From an uncultured Eubacteriales bacterium (lineage in GTDB: Bacteria > Bacillota > Clostridia > Lachnospirales > Lachnospiraceae), in assembly GCA_900549105.1 (NCBI GenBank), contig URND01000071.1, forward strand, positions 1-15,030: a stretch of DNA of 15,030 nt, in the 5' to 3' direction. Below, piece after piece: positions 5,995-13,791 of the stretch (position 1 is the stretch's first letter; every line of letters starts with the position of its first letter). The translations under genes and the position numbers were made by a program. The notes beneath the pieces are model-generated. The model was not told the origin of the DNA, did no database searches, and saw only the letters and a list, made by a program, of their open reading frames with translations.

Positions 5995-6510
5995 TTACTT
6001 TTTCAGAATATCCGGGTGTACAATAGCACCATAATCCCCACTTTTACTGATTTTTCCGGGATAAATGCCAATAATGCACCCACTCTGCTCATATTTTCGC
6101 CTCTGATTTTGAAAAATCAGCTTATCTGCCGTAACGCCAAGCAACACTCCATCTTTTTTTCCGATGGAGTGATATGGAATTGCCCGAAGTCCCGGAATAT
6201 TTTTTCCGTTTTTCAGGCAAGCTTTTAAATGTTCATATTCCACCAGGCAGACCGGTTTCCCGGTCAAAGGCTCATACAAACAATTCCCCGTATCTAAAAG
6301 CGCTTTGATAATCACCCTACATCCATTCAGATGTATTTGTAGATTTCCACTGCATTTTTTTAATCCATATTCTTCTGTAAAATGGGTGTGGTAGAAAATG
6401 ATTGGGCACAAACTTCCAATGAGAAAGAAGCACCCGCATAAAAGAATCTGCTGGTGAACAGATTTTATCGGATGAGAATGTGAGAAAGAAAACCTTATTC
6501 TATTTGACAA
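5995..6510 (-). CDS. spoIIGA: N-terminally truncated SpoIIGA (pro-sigma-E processing protease)
   Basis: SpoIIGA is the mother-cell membrane aspartic protease that matures pro-sigma-E on a signal from SpoIIR. The protease domain appears whole: KALLDTGNCLYEPLTGKPV with catalytic D73, LRAIPYHSIGKKDGVLLGV (106-124) and IIGIYPGKISKSGDYGAIVHPDILK, all matching B. subtilis SpoIIGA, where the Asp is D183. Only 171 residues remain against about 300. A single hydrophobic helix (about 22-40) lies 33 residues before the catalytic Asp, where TM5 is expected; TM1-4 are missing. The start is poor: the in-frame TTG at 6510 is 24 nt from a perfect AGGAGGTGATC site, and an in-frame TGA at 6534-6532 blocks any upstream extension. 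The gap to ftsZ has no room for the missing part. It may be a pseudogene or a working short form. Confidence 0.85.
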   Translation of the reverse strand: MSNRIRFSFSHSHPIKSVHQQILLCGCFFLIGSLCPIIFYHTHFTEEYGLKKCSGNLQIHLNGCRVIIKALLDTGNCLYEPLTGKPVCLVEYEHLKACLKNGKNIPGLRAIPYHSIGKKDGVLLGVTADKLIFQNQRRKYEQSGCIIGIYPGKISKSGDYGAIVHPDILKK

Positions 6511-6529
6511 GCGGTTAATAACGGGTTCA

Positions 6530-6540
6530 GATCACCTCCT
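6530..6540 (-). promoter_or_regulatory. Perfect but displaced ribosome binding site of spoIIGA
   Basis: AGGAGGTGATC on the minus strand matches the anti-Shine-Dalgarno end of 16S rRNA at every base. No ATG, GTG or TTG lies at the normal 5-10 nt distance. A CTG (6532-6530) within the site opens an 11-codon frame that stops, and the spoIIGA frame offers only an ATT at 15 nt or the TTG at 24 nt. This suggests the original start codon was lost with the N-terminal domain. Confidence 0.7.
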
Positions 6541-6556
6541 GAAAATCATTGAGATT

Positions 6557-6590
6557 ATTATAACTCAAAACCGGAAAATATTTTGTCAAA
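6557..6590 (-). promoter_or_regulatory. spoIIG-type promoter with Spo0A box over the -35
   Basis: On the minus strand TTGACA (6589-6584) and TATAAT (6562-6557) are separated by 21 bp, far from the usual 17. B. subtilis spoIIG is known for a 22-bp spacer that needs Spo0A~P. The plus-strand sequence TTTGTCAAA (6582-6590) matches the Spo0A box TTTGTCRAA at all 9 positions and overlaps the -35. Confidence 0.8.
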
Positions 6591-6625
6591 CGGTTGTCCT
6601 GTTTCCATAAAATGTTTCCACCGCT

Positions 6626-6634
6626 TTCTACAAA
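6626..6634 (-). promoter_or_regulatory. Possible upstream Spo0A box
   Basis: TTTGTAGAA on the minus strand matches the Spo0A box TTTGTCRAA at 8 of 9 positions. It lies near -80 relative to the predicted spoIIG start, similar to the upstream Spo0A site of B. subtilis spoIIG. Confidence 0.45.
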
Positions 6635-6643
6635 ACATGATAC

Positions 6644-6683
6644 AAAAAAACCTCCCAAAATCATCTCTGAATTTTGGAAGGTT
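6644..6683 (-). terminator. Strong intrinsic terminator after ftsZ
   Basis: On the minus strand a 13-bp stem (6683-6671 with 6661-6649, one T-G wobble) encloses a 9-nt loop and runs into a T7 tract (6650-6644). It ends the division cluster and separates it from spoIIGA. Confidence 0.9.
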
Positions 6684-6697
6684 CTTTTCCCTGAATA

Positions 6698-7825
6698 TTA
6701 TTTCTTCTGTAAGAAGCTTGGAATCTGGATGGTGCTTGTTCCAACAGTAGCTTCACTCTTCGTTATCGGTGTTCTCGGAGTCGGAGCTGCTGTTTTGAAG
6801 GAAGAAGCGCCGCTGTTAAATGCTGGACGTTCATTTGCTTTCTTCATGAAAGTAGATGTCTGGCCGGCACTTTCCTGTGCTTCAAGTCCTGTTGCAATAA
6901 CGGTGATGGAACATGTATCCGGTGTGCTCTCATCATACATCGCACCGAAGATGATGTTTGCGGATTCACCGGCAAGTTCTTCAACATACATTGCCGCTTC
7001 ATTTGCTTCAATAAGGCCGATATCACCGGAGATATTGATAACGATATCTGTAGCGCCTTCGATAGTTGTCTCCAGCAATGGGCTGGTTGTCGCCTGTTTA
7101 ACGGCATCCAAAGCCTTGTCATCGCCATGGCCTTCACCGATACCGATATGGGCGATGCCCTTATCCTTCATAACTGTCTGAATATCAGCGAAGTCAAGGT
7201 TGATCAAACCAGGAACATTAATCAAATCGGTGATACCCTGAACACCCTGCTGCAATACTTCATCGGCTTTCTTCAAAGCTTCCGGCATGGATGTACGGCG
7301 GTCTACGATTTCCAATAATTTATCATTTGGAATAATAATCAATGTATCTACATTCTCTTTCAGATTTTCGATACCCATATTGGCATTTACCATTCTCTGT
7401 TTCGCTTCAAAACGGAAAGGCTTTGTAACAACGCCAACCGTCAGACATCCAAGGCTTTTTGCGATACCTGCAACAACCGGAGCCGCACCTGTACCTGTGC
7501 CGCCTCCCATACCGCAGGTAACAAATACCATATCTGCGCCCTTGATTAATTCTGTCAGTTCATCGACACTTTCTTCTGCGGCCTTTGCTCCAACCTCAGG
7601 TTTTGCTCCGGCGCCAAGTCCCTTTGTCAGTTTTTCACCAATCTGGACAAGCTGATTTGCTTTACACAACTGTAAAGCCTGTCTATCTGTATTTACGCCA
7701 ATGAATTCCACACCGACAATATTTTCTTCAATCATACGGTTTACCGCATTGTTTCCGGCGCCGCCGACACCAATAACAAGTATTTTAGCTGCTGCATCCA
7801 TTTCATTTGTTTTTATCTCAAGCAA
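6698..7825 (-). CDS. ftsZ: Cell division GTPase FtsZ
   Basis: FtsZ is the tubulin homologue that polymerises with GTP into the division ring. The 375 residues show the N-terminal GVGGAGNNAVNRM, the tubulin signature GGGTGTG (107-113), the T7 loop NLDFAD (209-214) that completes GTP hydrolysis across the polymer interface, a variable linker rich in A, S, T and P (about 325-360), and a C-terminal anchoring peptide ending TIQIPSFLQKK. The start is TTG at 7825, 7 nt after AAAGGAGG; the later ATG before DAAAKILVIG has no comparable site. A promoter (7884-7912) and a strong terminator allow expression apart from the upstream cluster. No ftsA precedes it, so the membrane anchor (for example SepF) must be encoded elsewhere. 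Confidence 0.98.
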   Translation of the reverse strand: MLEIKTNEMDAAAKILVIGVGGAGNNAVNRMIEENIVGVEFIGVNTDRQALQLCKANQLVQIGEKLTKGLGAGAKPEVGAKAAEESVDELTELIKGADMVFVTCGMGGGTGTGAAPVVAGIAKSLGCLTVGVVTKPFRFEAKQRMVNANMGIENLKENVDTLIIIPNDKLLEIVDRRTSMPEALKKADEVLQQGVQGITDLINVPGLINLDFADIQTVMKDKGIAHIGIGEGHGDDKALDAVKQATTSPLLETTIEGATDIVINISGDIGLIEANEAAMYVEELAGESANIIFGAMYDESTPDTCSITVIATGLEAQESAGQTSTFMKKANERPAFNSGASSFKTAAPTPRTPITKSEATVGTSTIQIPSFLQKK

Positions 7826-7883
7826 GGTAGTTCCTCCTTTTAATATTAATATCTTTTTTTCTCAATTTGCACTATCATATTAT

Positions 7884-7912
7884 ATAATATAGTTTTTCGT
7901 AAAAATAATCAA
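7884..7912 (-). promoter_or_regulatory. Sigma-A promoter of ftsZ
   Basis: TTGATT (7912-7907) and TATTAT (7889-7884) are 17 bp apart on the minus strand, in the AT-rich gap between divIB and ftsZ. Several overlapping TATA-like hexamers make the exact -10 uncertain. Confidence 0.55.
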
Positions 7913-7921
7913 CCGTTTCTT

Positions 7922-8824
7922 TTAATTTTCTTTTGTAAAAATTATAGAATTTTTTGTCGAATCATAGTTTTCCAGATGTAATATTCCACGAATTTGTTCC
8001 GTCTCCTGCATATTGAGGAGTTCCGGCAGTAAATTCGCCAATTCCGCGGCTTTTCCTTCCAGCAAAACCGGTGCGCCCATGCCTACCCGGATGCCCTCAT
8101 TTATATAGATTGTAAAATATCCATCTTCTCCAATCGCTATCTCTTTTGGGGCAATCTCATAGTCTGCAAGCAATCGACATAATTCCATCATGCCTTTATA
8201 TGCCGTCCGATTTTCCATGGATATGTCCTGGCCAACCTCCATGTCTCCGACTTCAGCGCCGGTAATCAATGGCACCGTATCCCGTTTTTCGGACAGGGAC
8301 TCCTGAATCACACCGTTATCATCAAAATAGAAATAGTTTTTTCCTTCTTTCAGACATCCAAGTATTCCGGTTTCATCAACTTCAATACAAATCATATTCC
8401 GGTTTTCCATTTTCACCTGAATATCCTCTATAAACGGAATGTCCTCCGCCTCATAGCGAAAATATTTCAAATAACAGATAAGTGTGTTCGGAGCATCTTC
8501 AGGAAAGCCAATGAGTGTTTTTATTTCATCGGCGGTGTAATTTTTATTGCCGATAACCCGGACTTCATCCAGGCGAAAGCCATAAATCACCGCGCCCACT
8601 GCCACCGCCAGAACGACCAATATACCAGCGATAATTTTCAATCCCCGATGGCCTTTCGGAACAGGCCTTCTGTCCCCTTCATCCCAGACGGCTTCCCCAT
8701 CTTCATCTTCTTCATATTCCTCTTCAAATTCCTGCTCTAAATCTTCAAACGATTCAAAATCATCTAATGTATCAAATTCTTCAAATTCCTCAAACTCTTC
8801 ATCCTGATAATAATTCTTATCCAC
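7922..8824 (-). CDS. divIB: Cell division protein DivIB/FtsQ
   Basis: This is a bitopic membrane protein of the FtsQ-FtsL-FtsB type complex that links the ring to septal wall synthesis. The 300 residues comprise an acidic cytoplasmic tail (1-52), a basic stretch RRPVPKGHRGLK that fixes the inside orientation, one membrane helix (about 62-82), a POTRA domain (about 85-155, starting LDEVRVIGNKNYTADEI) and an extracytoplasmic beta domain. The tail is unusually acidic, with F or Y spaced through it (EEFEEF, FESFEDLEQEFEEEYEED). The start is GTG at 8824, with AGGTGG 7 nt upstream. It follows murA after 27 nt, in the usual place before ftsZ. Confidence 0.92.
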   Translation of the reverse strand: MDKNYYQDEEFEEFEEFDTLDDFESFEDLEQEFEEEYEEDEDGEAVWDEGDRRPVPKGHRGLKIIAGILVVLAVAVGAVIYGFRLDEVRVIGNKNYTADEIKTLIGFPEDAPNTLICYLKYFRYEAEDIPFIEDIQVKMENRNMICIEVDETGILGCLKEGKNYFYFDDNGVIQESLSEKRDTVPLITGAEVGDMEVGQDISMENRTAYKGMMELCRLLADYEIAPKEIAIGEDGYFTIYINEGIRVGMGAPVLLEGKAAELANLLPELLNMQETEQIRGILHLENYDSTKNSIIFTKEN

Positions 8825-8851
8825 GGTATATCCACCTATTTTCCAATAATC

Positions 8852-10120
8852 TCAACCCTCGCGGGTATCCCTGCAGTGTCTGATTTCTGCGCCAAGCTGT
8901 GTCAAATCTTTGCATATATCCTGATAACCACGCTCTACAAAGATGGAGTTTTCGACGATAGTATCACCTTCTGCCATCAGTCCTGCAATCACCAGCGCCG
9001 CGCCGCCCCGCAAATCTTTTGCGGATACATGGCAGCCCTTCAATTTTCTGACGCCGCGAATCACAGCCCTGTTATTTTTTATTTGTATATCCGCCCCCAT
9101 TTTCTGAAGTTCCCCGGCCGTCCGAAAACGGTTTTCAAAAATATGCTCATAAATAACGCTTTCGCCCCGGGCTGTAGCAAGTACCGCCATCAACTGGGAC
9201 TGCATATCCGTAGGAAACCCCGGAAAAGGTTGGGTATGAATATCCTCAACCGCAAAAAGCCTTCGAGCCGATTTGATACGGATTCCCCTTTCCGTCATCC
9301 GAATCTCGCAGCCCATGGCTTCACACAAGTGCAGCAGACAGTGAATATGCTGTTCTGCCACATCCAAAAGTTCTATTTCACCGCCGGTTCCGGCCGCAGC
9401 CAGCAAGTAAGTCCCGGCAACAATCCGGTCAGTCATGACCCTATATTCTGCATCATGCAGCGAACATTTTCCTAAAATGCCGATTCTATCCGTCCCGGCT
9501 CCATAAATGCTCACACCCATCGCCGAAAGAAATCCCGCCAAATCGGATACCTCCGGCTCCTTTGCCGCATTTTGTATCCATGTGATTCCCTCAGCCATAG
9601 CTCCGGCCATCATCAGATTTTCCGTCGCGCCCACACTCGGATAGGGAAGCACGATCCGCACTCCCGACAGCCCTCCGGTTTCACAATGAATGGCCCCATC
9701 CTTTTCTTCAATATGTACCCCCATCTGCTCCAGCGCTTTCAGATGAATATCCACCGGCCGGGCCCCGATGGTACAGCCGCCGGGATAATCCAGTATCATG
9801 CGACGGCATCGTCCCAATGCCGCCCCCAGCAGCAGAATCGAGGAACGCATCTTTCCGACACATTCCCGGGAAATATTTTCCAGGCATATCTCCGACGCAT
9901 CAATCTGAAGCACATCGCCCTCATAAAGGACTCCGCAGCCGATACTTCGAAGAATTTCTATCATGTATCTTACATCCAGAATATCCGGGCATCCCCGGAT
10001 AACTGTCACGCCATGGTGTAAAAGTGATGCCGCAATAATCGGCAGCGCGGCATTTTTTGAACCGTGTACATGAAGCTGACCGCTCAATGACCGGCCGCCG
10101 GATATGAGATAGGATGACAC
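8852..10120 (-). CDS. murA: UDP-N-acetylglucosamine 1-carboxyvinyltransferase (MurA)
   Basis: MurA transfers enolpyruvate from PEP to UDP-GlcNAc, the first committed step of peptidoglycan synthesis in the cytoplasm. The 422 residues match the family length. GSKNAALP with K22 is the N-terminal active-site block, and C116 in DYPGGCTIGARPVDIH is the PEP-reacting, fosfomycin-sensitive cysteine. FPTDMQSQLMAVLA and the C-terminal DLRGGAALVIAGL repeat unit are also typical. The start is GTG at 10120, 8 nt after GGAGG; an ATG two bases earlier is out of frame. It sits between ftsW and divIB, where murG and murB lie in B. subtilis. Whether a second MurA exists elsewhere cannot be seen. Confidence 0.96.
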   Translation of the reverse strand: MSSYLISGGRSLSGQLHVHGSKNAALPIIAASLLHHGVTVIRGCPDILDVRYMIEILRSIGCGVLYEGDVLQIDASEICLENISRECVGKMRSSILLLGAALGRCRRMILDYPGGCTIGARPVDIHLKALEQMGVHIEEKDGAIHCETGGLSGVRIVLPYPSVGATENLMMAGAMAEGITWIQNAAKEPEVSDLAGFLSAMGVSIYGAGTDRIGILGKCSLHDAEYRVMTDRIVAGTYLLAAAGTGGEIELLDVAEQHIHCLLHLCEAMGCEIRMTERGIRIKSARRLFAVEDIHTQPFPGFPTDMQSQLMAVLATARGESVIYEHIFENRFRTAGELQKMGADIQIKNNRAVIRGVRKLKGCHVSAKDLRGGAALVIAGLMAEGDTIVENSIFVERGYQDICKDLTQLGAEIRHCRDTREG

Positions 10121-10182
10121 ATCAATTACCTCCGAACATAGACTATAACATATTCTATGCGGAAGTATTTCAAATGTTCCTC

Positions 10183-11316
10183 TTATCGCTGAAATCGAAT
10201 CCCCCGCGATACGCTTAAAACCAATCCGATTTCACATAGAAGGAAGGTAACCGATGTACCGCCGTAGCTGATAAAAGGCAGCGGTATACCCGTATTCGGC
10301 AGTGTATTGGTCACAACGCCGATGTTGATAATGACCTGCAGGCCAATTTGGGCCATAACGCCCACAACAATCAGCGCGCCGTACAAATCCGGCGCATTAT
10401 TTGCAATAATCATACACCGCCAGAGCAATAAGATAAATAACAAAATAATGGCAATGGCTCCAAACAATCCTAATTCCTCACAGATAATTGAGAAAATCAT
10501 ATCGTTGTGGGCCTCCGGAACATAGGACAATTTCTGAATACTCCGTCCCAATCCCTTTCCAAAAACACCGCCGGAACCAATCGCATAGAGGGCCTGCCGT
10601 GTCTGATAGGCATTTTCTGAAGTTTCCACATGCAGCCAGGCCTCGATTCTGTCCAGGCGATAGGCCGCCACCTGGAGAAATATAAACATAACGCCAACGC
10701 CGGCGCCGACAACTCCGAAAAATATCTTATACTGATTGCTTGCAACAAAAATAATAATAAAAGCAATTCCCAGCATGATAATTCCCGTACTCAGATTGGA
10801 TACTGTAACAAGAAGAATCATCGGCAGAACCAGGGCAAAGCATTTAACAACGCCCCGCCAGTCTTTAAGCTGTTTTACTCCCCGGCTCGCCACATGGGCC
10901 AGGAAAATAATCAATACAGCCTTTGCAATCTCGGAAGGCTGAAACCGTAATGGCCCGATTTCAATCCATCGCTTCTGGCCATGACTGGCCGCTCCATAGA
11001 TAAGAACGATACCGAGAAGCACATTCATTCCGATGTAAGCCATAAATGTAAATCGTTTCCAAAAATGATAGGGAATCCGGCTGATTGCTGTCATCCCCAC
11101 CATGCCTCCGACAGCGAACAGGCATTGCCGTTTCAGATAATAAAAGGAATCTCCATCATTGACAATCTGCGAGTTATATGCGCTGGTACTAAAAATCATT
11201 ACAAGTCCAAAGCAAACCAGAAAGATAACGATGAACAACAGGCTATAGTCAAAATATTTTTCTGTCTTCACCCGGGTTTTCTTTTTCTTTTCAACCGCTG
11301 CCACTTCCCGCGCCAT
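10183..11316 (-). CDS. ftsW: FtsW/SpoVE-type SEDS peptidoglycan polymerase
   Basis: SEDS proteins polymerise lipid II into glycan strands together with a class B PBP. The 377 residues form about ten membrane helices after a basic cytoplasmic start (MAREVAAVEKKKKTR). Signatures are RFQPSEIAKA, YQTRQALYAIGSGG, GKGLGRSIQK, PEAHNDMIFSIICEELG with the catalytic Asp of the fourth outer loop, and PNTGIPLPFISYGGTS. The common PDLGTA motif reads SNLSTG here, which I believe occurs in related Clostridia. I chose the ATG at 11316 because GAGGTG lies 6 nt upstream; a TTG at 11346 that overlaps the murD stop is possible but has no clear site. From position alone FtsW and SpoVE roles cannot be separated. 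Confidence 0.95.
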   Translation of the reverse strand: MAREVAAVEKKKKTRVKTEKYFDYSLLFIVIFLVCFGLVMIFSTSAYNSQIVNDGDSFYYLKRQCLFAVGGMVGMTAISRIPYHFWKRFTFMAYIGMNVLLGIVLIYGAASHGQKRWIEIGPLRFQPSEIAKAVLIIFLAHVASRGVKQLKDWRGVVKCFALVLPMILLVTVSNLSTGIIMLGIAFIIIFVASNQYKIFFGVVGAGVGVMFIFLQVAAYRLDRIEAWLHVETSENAYQTRQALYAIGSGGVFGKGLGRSIQKLSYVPEAHNDMIFSIICEELGLFGAIAIILLFILLLWRCMIIANNAPDLYGALIVVGVMAQIGLQVIINIGVVTNTLPNTGIPLPFISYGGTSVTFLLCEIGLVLSVSRGIRFQR

Positions 11317-11342
11317 GTTCATCACCTCTACTCTTTTAAGCT

Positions 11343-12704
11343 TCAATCTGCCAGTTTATGGACGAATTCTTTAAACATCCGTCCCCGCTCCTCATAGCTC
11401 TTAAACATATCCCAACTTGCACAGGCCGGCGAGAGAAGAACCGCATCCCCGCTCTCAGCCTTCTGGGAACAGACTTTAACCGCCTCTTCCAGGCTTTCTG
11501 TCATAATAATATTTTCAAATCCATGACAGCGGGCACATTCGGCAATTTTATTTGCCGTCTCCCCGAGAAGTACAAGATAACGTACCTTTCCGTCAAAAGC
11601 ATCTATCCATTCATCATATGTGCTCTGCTTATCATAGCCTCCGCCGATCAGCAGCGTCGGCCGCACCATTGCCTGAACCGCTTTGATGGCCGCATCCGGA
11701 TTCGTGCCCTTGGAATCGTTATAATAGGAAACGCCCCTCTTTTCTGTCACATACTCAATTCTGTGCTCAACACCCATAAATGTTGTGATCGTTTCCCGGA
11801 TATTTTCCATCGGAACACCCACGCAGCGGGCCATAGCCACAGCGGCCATAATATTTTCCATATTATGAAGTCCGAGGATTTTTAATCCGCTGGCGCTGCA
11901 GATAACCTCCAGTGCGCCGTCCTTTGCATAGTATATTTTTTTATCATGGAAATAATAGCCATTTTCCAAAACCTGAGTGCTGGAAAAGTAAATCACCTGC
12001 GGCACTGCCGATTCCCCAATTGCCCGTGTCAACGGGTCATCATAATTAAGAACCACAAAATCTTCCGCCGTTTGATTTTTCATAACATTTTTCTTTGCAT
12101 TGACGTAGCCTTCCATTGTATGATGACGGTTCAAATGGTCCGGCGTCAAATTCAAAACGGCGCTGACCCTTGGATGGAATTCATCCACCGTCTCCAACTG
12201 AAAACTGGATGTCTCCGCCACCACATAGCCATTTTCTGTTGTCTCCAACGCCACACCCGCATAGGAGGTTCCAATATTTCCAACAACATGAACTTCACTG
12301 TAGTAATTTTTCAATATTTCTCCCACCAGTGTTGTTGTTGTTGTCTTGCCATTTGTCCCCGTAATCGCCAGTACGGTTCCTCTGGCAAACTGGTCCGCCA
12401 GTTCAAGCTCGCCCCAGATTAAAACCCCTGCGCTGCGCATACGGTTCACAAAATCCACATCTGTCGGGACTCCCGGACTTAAAACGGCAATATCCAGCGT
12501 GGAAATGACTTCATCGGTCAATTCTCCGATAATAATTTGTATATCTTTTTTTTCAGGCAGCTTTTCCTGAATCTCCTCCACCGTGAGTTTTATATTTCCA
12601 TCATAAAGAACCACCCGGGCATCCGTCTGCATAAGCAGTCTGACAGCGCCCATCCCGCTGATTCCCGTACCGGCAACAAGTACCGTTTTGTTTTTTAAAT
12701 CCAT
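11343..12704 (-). CDS. murD: UDP-N-acetylmuramoylalanine--D-glutamate ligase (MurD)
   Basis: MurD adds D-glutamate to UDP-MurNAc-L-Ala with ATP in the cytoplasm. The 453 residues contain the N-terminal nucleotide-binding fold (VLVAGTGISGMGA, 8-20), the ATP P-loop GTNGKTTTT (116-124), the central AETSSFQLE and NLTPDHLNRH motifs, HRIEYV and YNDSKGTNPDA that join the central and C-terminal domains, and a final LLSPACASWDMF. The ATG follows GGGAGGG by 8 nt. It lies 35 nt after mraY and runs into ftsW with about 26 nt between its stop and the preferred ftsW start, consistent with one operon. Confidence 0.98.
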   Translation of the reverse strand: MDLKNKTVLVAGTGISGMGAVRLLMQTDARVVLYDGNIKLTVEEIQEKLPEKKDIQIIIGELTDEVISTLDIAVLSPGVPTDVDFVNRMRSAGVLIWGELELADQFARGTVLAITGTNGKTTTTTLVGEILKNYYSEVHVVGNIGTSYAGVALETTENGYVVAETSSFQLETVDEFHPRVSAVLNLTPDHLNRHHTMEGYVNAKKNVMKNQTAEDFVVLNYDDPLTRAIGESAVPQVIYFSSTQVLENGYYFHDKKIYYAKDGALEVICSASGLKILGLHNMENIMAAVAMARCVGVPMENIRETITTFMGVEHRIEYVTEKRGVSYYNDSKGTNPDAAIKAVQAMVRPTLLIGGGYDKQSTYDEWIDAFDGKVRYLVLLGETANKIAECARCHGFENIIMTESLEEAVKVCSQKAESGDAVLLSPACASWDMFKSYEERGRMFKEFVHKLAD

Positions 12705-12739
12705 ATGTATTTCCCTCCCGTTTATCCTGAATTTTTAAA

Positions 12740-13711
12740 TTAAAGCGCTAAAAATCCAATCAGACATAAAATGGCCGTTACAATCGAAAAAACAGCAACA
12801 ACCTTTGTTTCCGGCCAGCCGCACAATTCAAAATGGTGATGAATCGGAGCCATTTTAAAGAAGCGTTTGCCGCCTGTCTTTTTAAAATAGACAACCTGAA
12901 TCATGACAGAGATAACTTCAACCAGATAAATCAACCCAAAAATAACGATGAACAACTGCATATTCATCATACTGGCCGTCGCAGCCACAAAACCGCCCAG
13001 GGCCAGAGACCCCGTATCCCCCATAAAGACTCTCGCCGGATAAACATTAAACAATAAAAATCCCAGAAGGCTGCCCGCAACCGCCGATGTGACCGGTGAT
13101 AAACCGCTGCTGATTCCCGCAGCAACCACTGTCAGGAATACGGCAACCAGTACAGTGACACTGGAAAGCAGTCCGTCCAATCCATCCGTAAAATTCGTTC
13201 CATTGGCCGTTCCTAAAAATACGATAAACATAAAAATAATGAATAACCACCATGGCAGGTGAATGTACAGCCCGTTTGTAAATCCACCGGTAAATGGAAT
13301 GAGGATGCCTGTTCCCACATTCGTAAAATTCATTAAATAATAAATAAACACACCGGTAACAACAAACTGTCCCGCCATCTTCTGCAAAGGCGTCAGTCCG
13401 AGATTTCTTTTCTTAACGATTTTAATATAGTCATCCATAAAGCCAATAATGCCGAAGCCCAATGTGGAAAAGGCCACCGGAATAATTGCCGGATAATCTT
13501 TCATATAAAGCAGTGATGTGACAATCACACTGACAATAAAAATCACGCCGCCCATTGTCGGAGTTCCGGATTTTTTCTGATGGGCTTTTGGCCCTTCATC
13601 CCGAATAAACTGTCCGAATTTTAATTTGTGAAGAAATGGAATGACCACCGGGCACAACAGCGCGCTGATGGCAAAAGCAATAATTGCCGGTAACACAATT
13701 GTATATTTCAT
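12740..13711 (-). CDS. mraY: Phospho-N-acetylmuramoyl-pentapeptide transferase (MraY)
   Basis: MraY moves phospho-MurNAc-pentapeptide onto undecaprenyl phosphate to give lipid I at the inner face of the membrane. The 323 residues have about ten membrane helices. Conserved sites are the KSGTPTMGG loop (47-55), the Mg-binding DD pair (93-94), NGTNFTDGLDGL (170-181), MGDTGSLALGG (230-240) and the HHH of APIHHHFE (291-293). I chose the ATG at 13711, 5 nt after GAGAGGTG, over an earlier in-frame alternative start at 13750. A consensus-like promoter lies between it and the PBP gene, so mraY can head its own transcript. murE and murF, often found just upstream, are absent here. Confidence 0.97.
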   Translation of the reverse strand: MKYTIVLPAIIAFAISALLCPVVIPFLHKLKFGQFIRDEGPKAHQKKSGTPTMGGVIFIVSVIVTSLLYMKDYPAIIPVAFSTLGFGIIGFMDDYIKIVKKRNLGLTPLQKMAGQFVVTGVFIYYLMNFTNVGTGILIPFTGGFTNGLYIHLPWWLFIIFMFIVFLGTANGTNFTDGLDGLLSSVTVLVAVFLTVVAAGISSGLSPVTSAVAGSLLGFLLFNVYPARVFMGDTGSLALGGFVAATASMMNMQLFIVIFGLIYLVEVISVMIQVVYFKKTGGKRFFKMAPIHHHFELCGWPETKVVAVFSIVTAILCLIGFLAL

Positions 13712-13757
13712 AATTACACCTCTCGTTGAATTCTTTCGTATTCTGTCCAAATTAAAA

Positions 13758-13786
13758 ATTATAATACCTTACATTTGCCTTGTAAA
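13758..13786 (-). promoter_or_regulatory. Internal sigma-A promoter upstream of mraY
   Basis: TTTACA (13786-13781) and TATAAT (13763-13758) are 17 bp apart on the minus strand, just after the PBP stop codon and about 45 nt before the mraY ATG. Confidence 0.7.
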
Positions 13787-13791
13787 GTATT

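Noticed and set aside
6510..6697. Missing N-terminal half of SpoIIGA encoded in another frame (simple frameshift)
   Set aside because: Only about 190 bp separate spoIIGA from ftsZ, and they are taken up by the terminator, promoter and ribosome binding site. No frame there encodes membrane helices.
7287..7655. 122-residue plus-strand frame opposite ftsZ, with similar frames at 6594-7181 and 7701-7892
   Set aside because: These are antisense shadows of a clear ftsZ gene, with no ribosome binding site or family resemblance.
8876..9475. 199-residue plus-strand frame opposite murA
   Set aside because: It is a shadow of the murA reading frame. The murA protein explains the region fully.
11946..12422. 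158-residue plus-strand frame opposite murD
   Set aside because: It lies over the conserved ATP-binding part of murD and has no ribosome binding site or domain.
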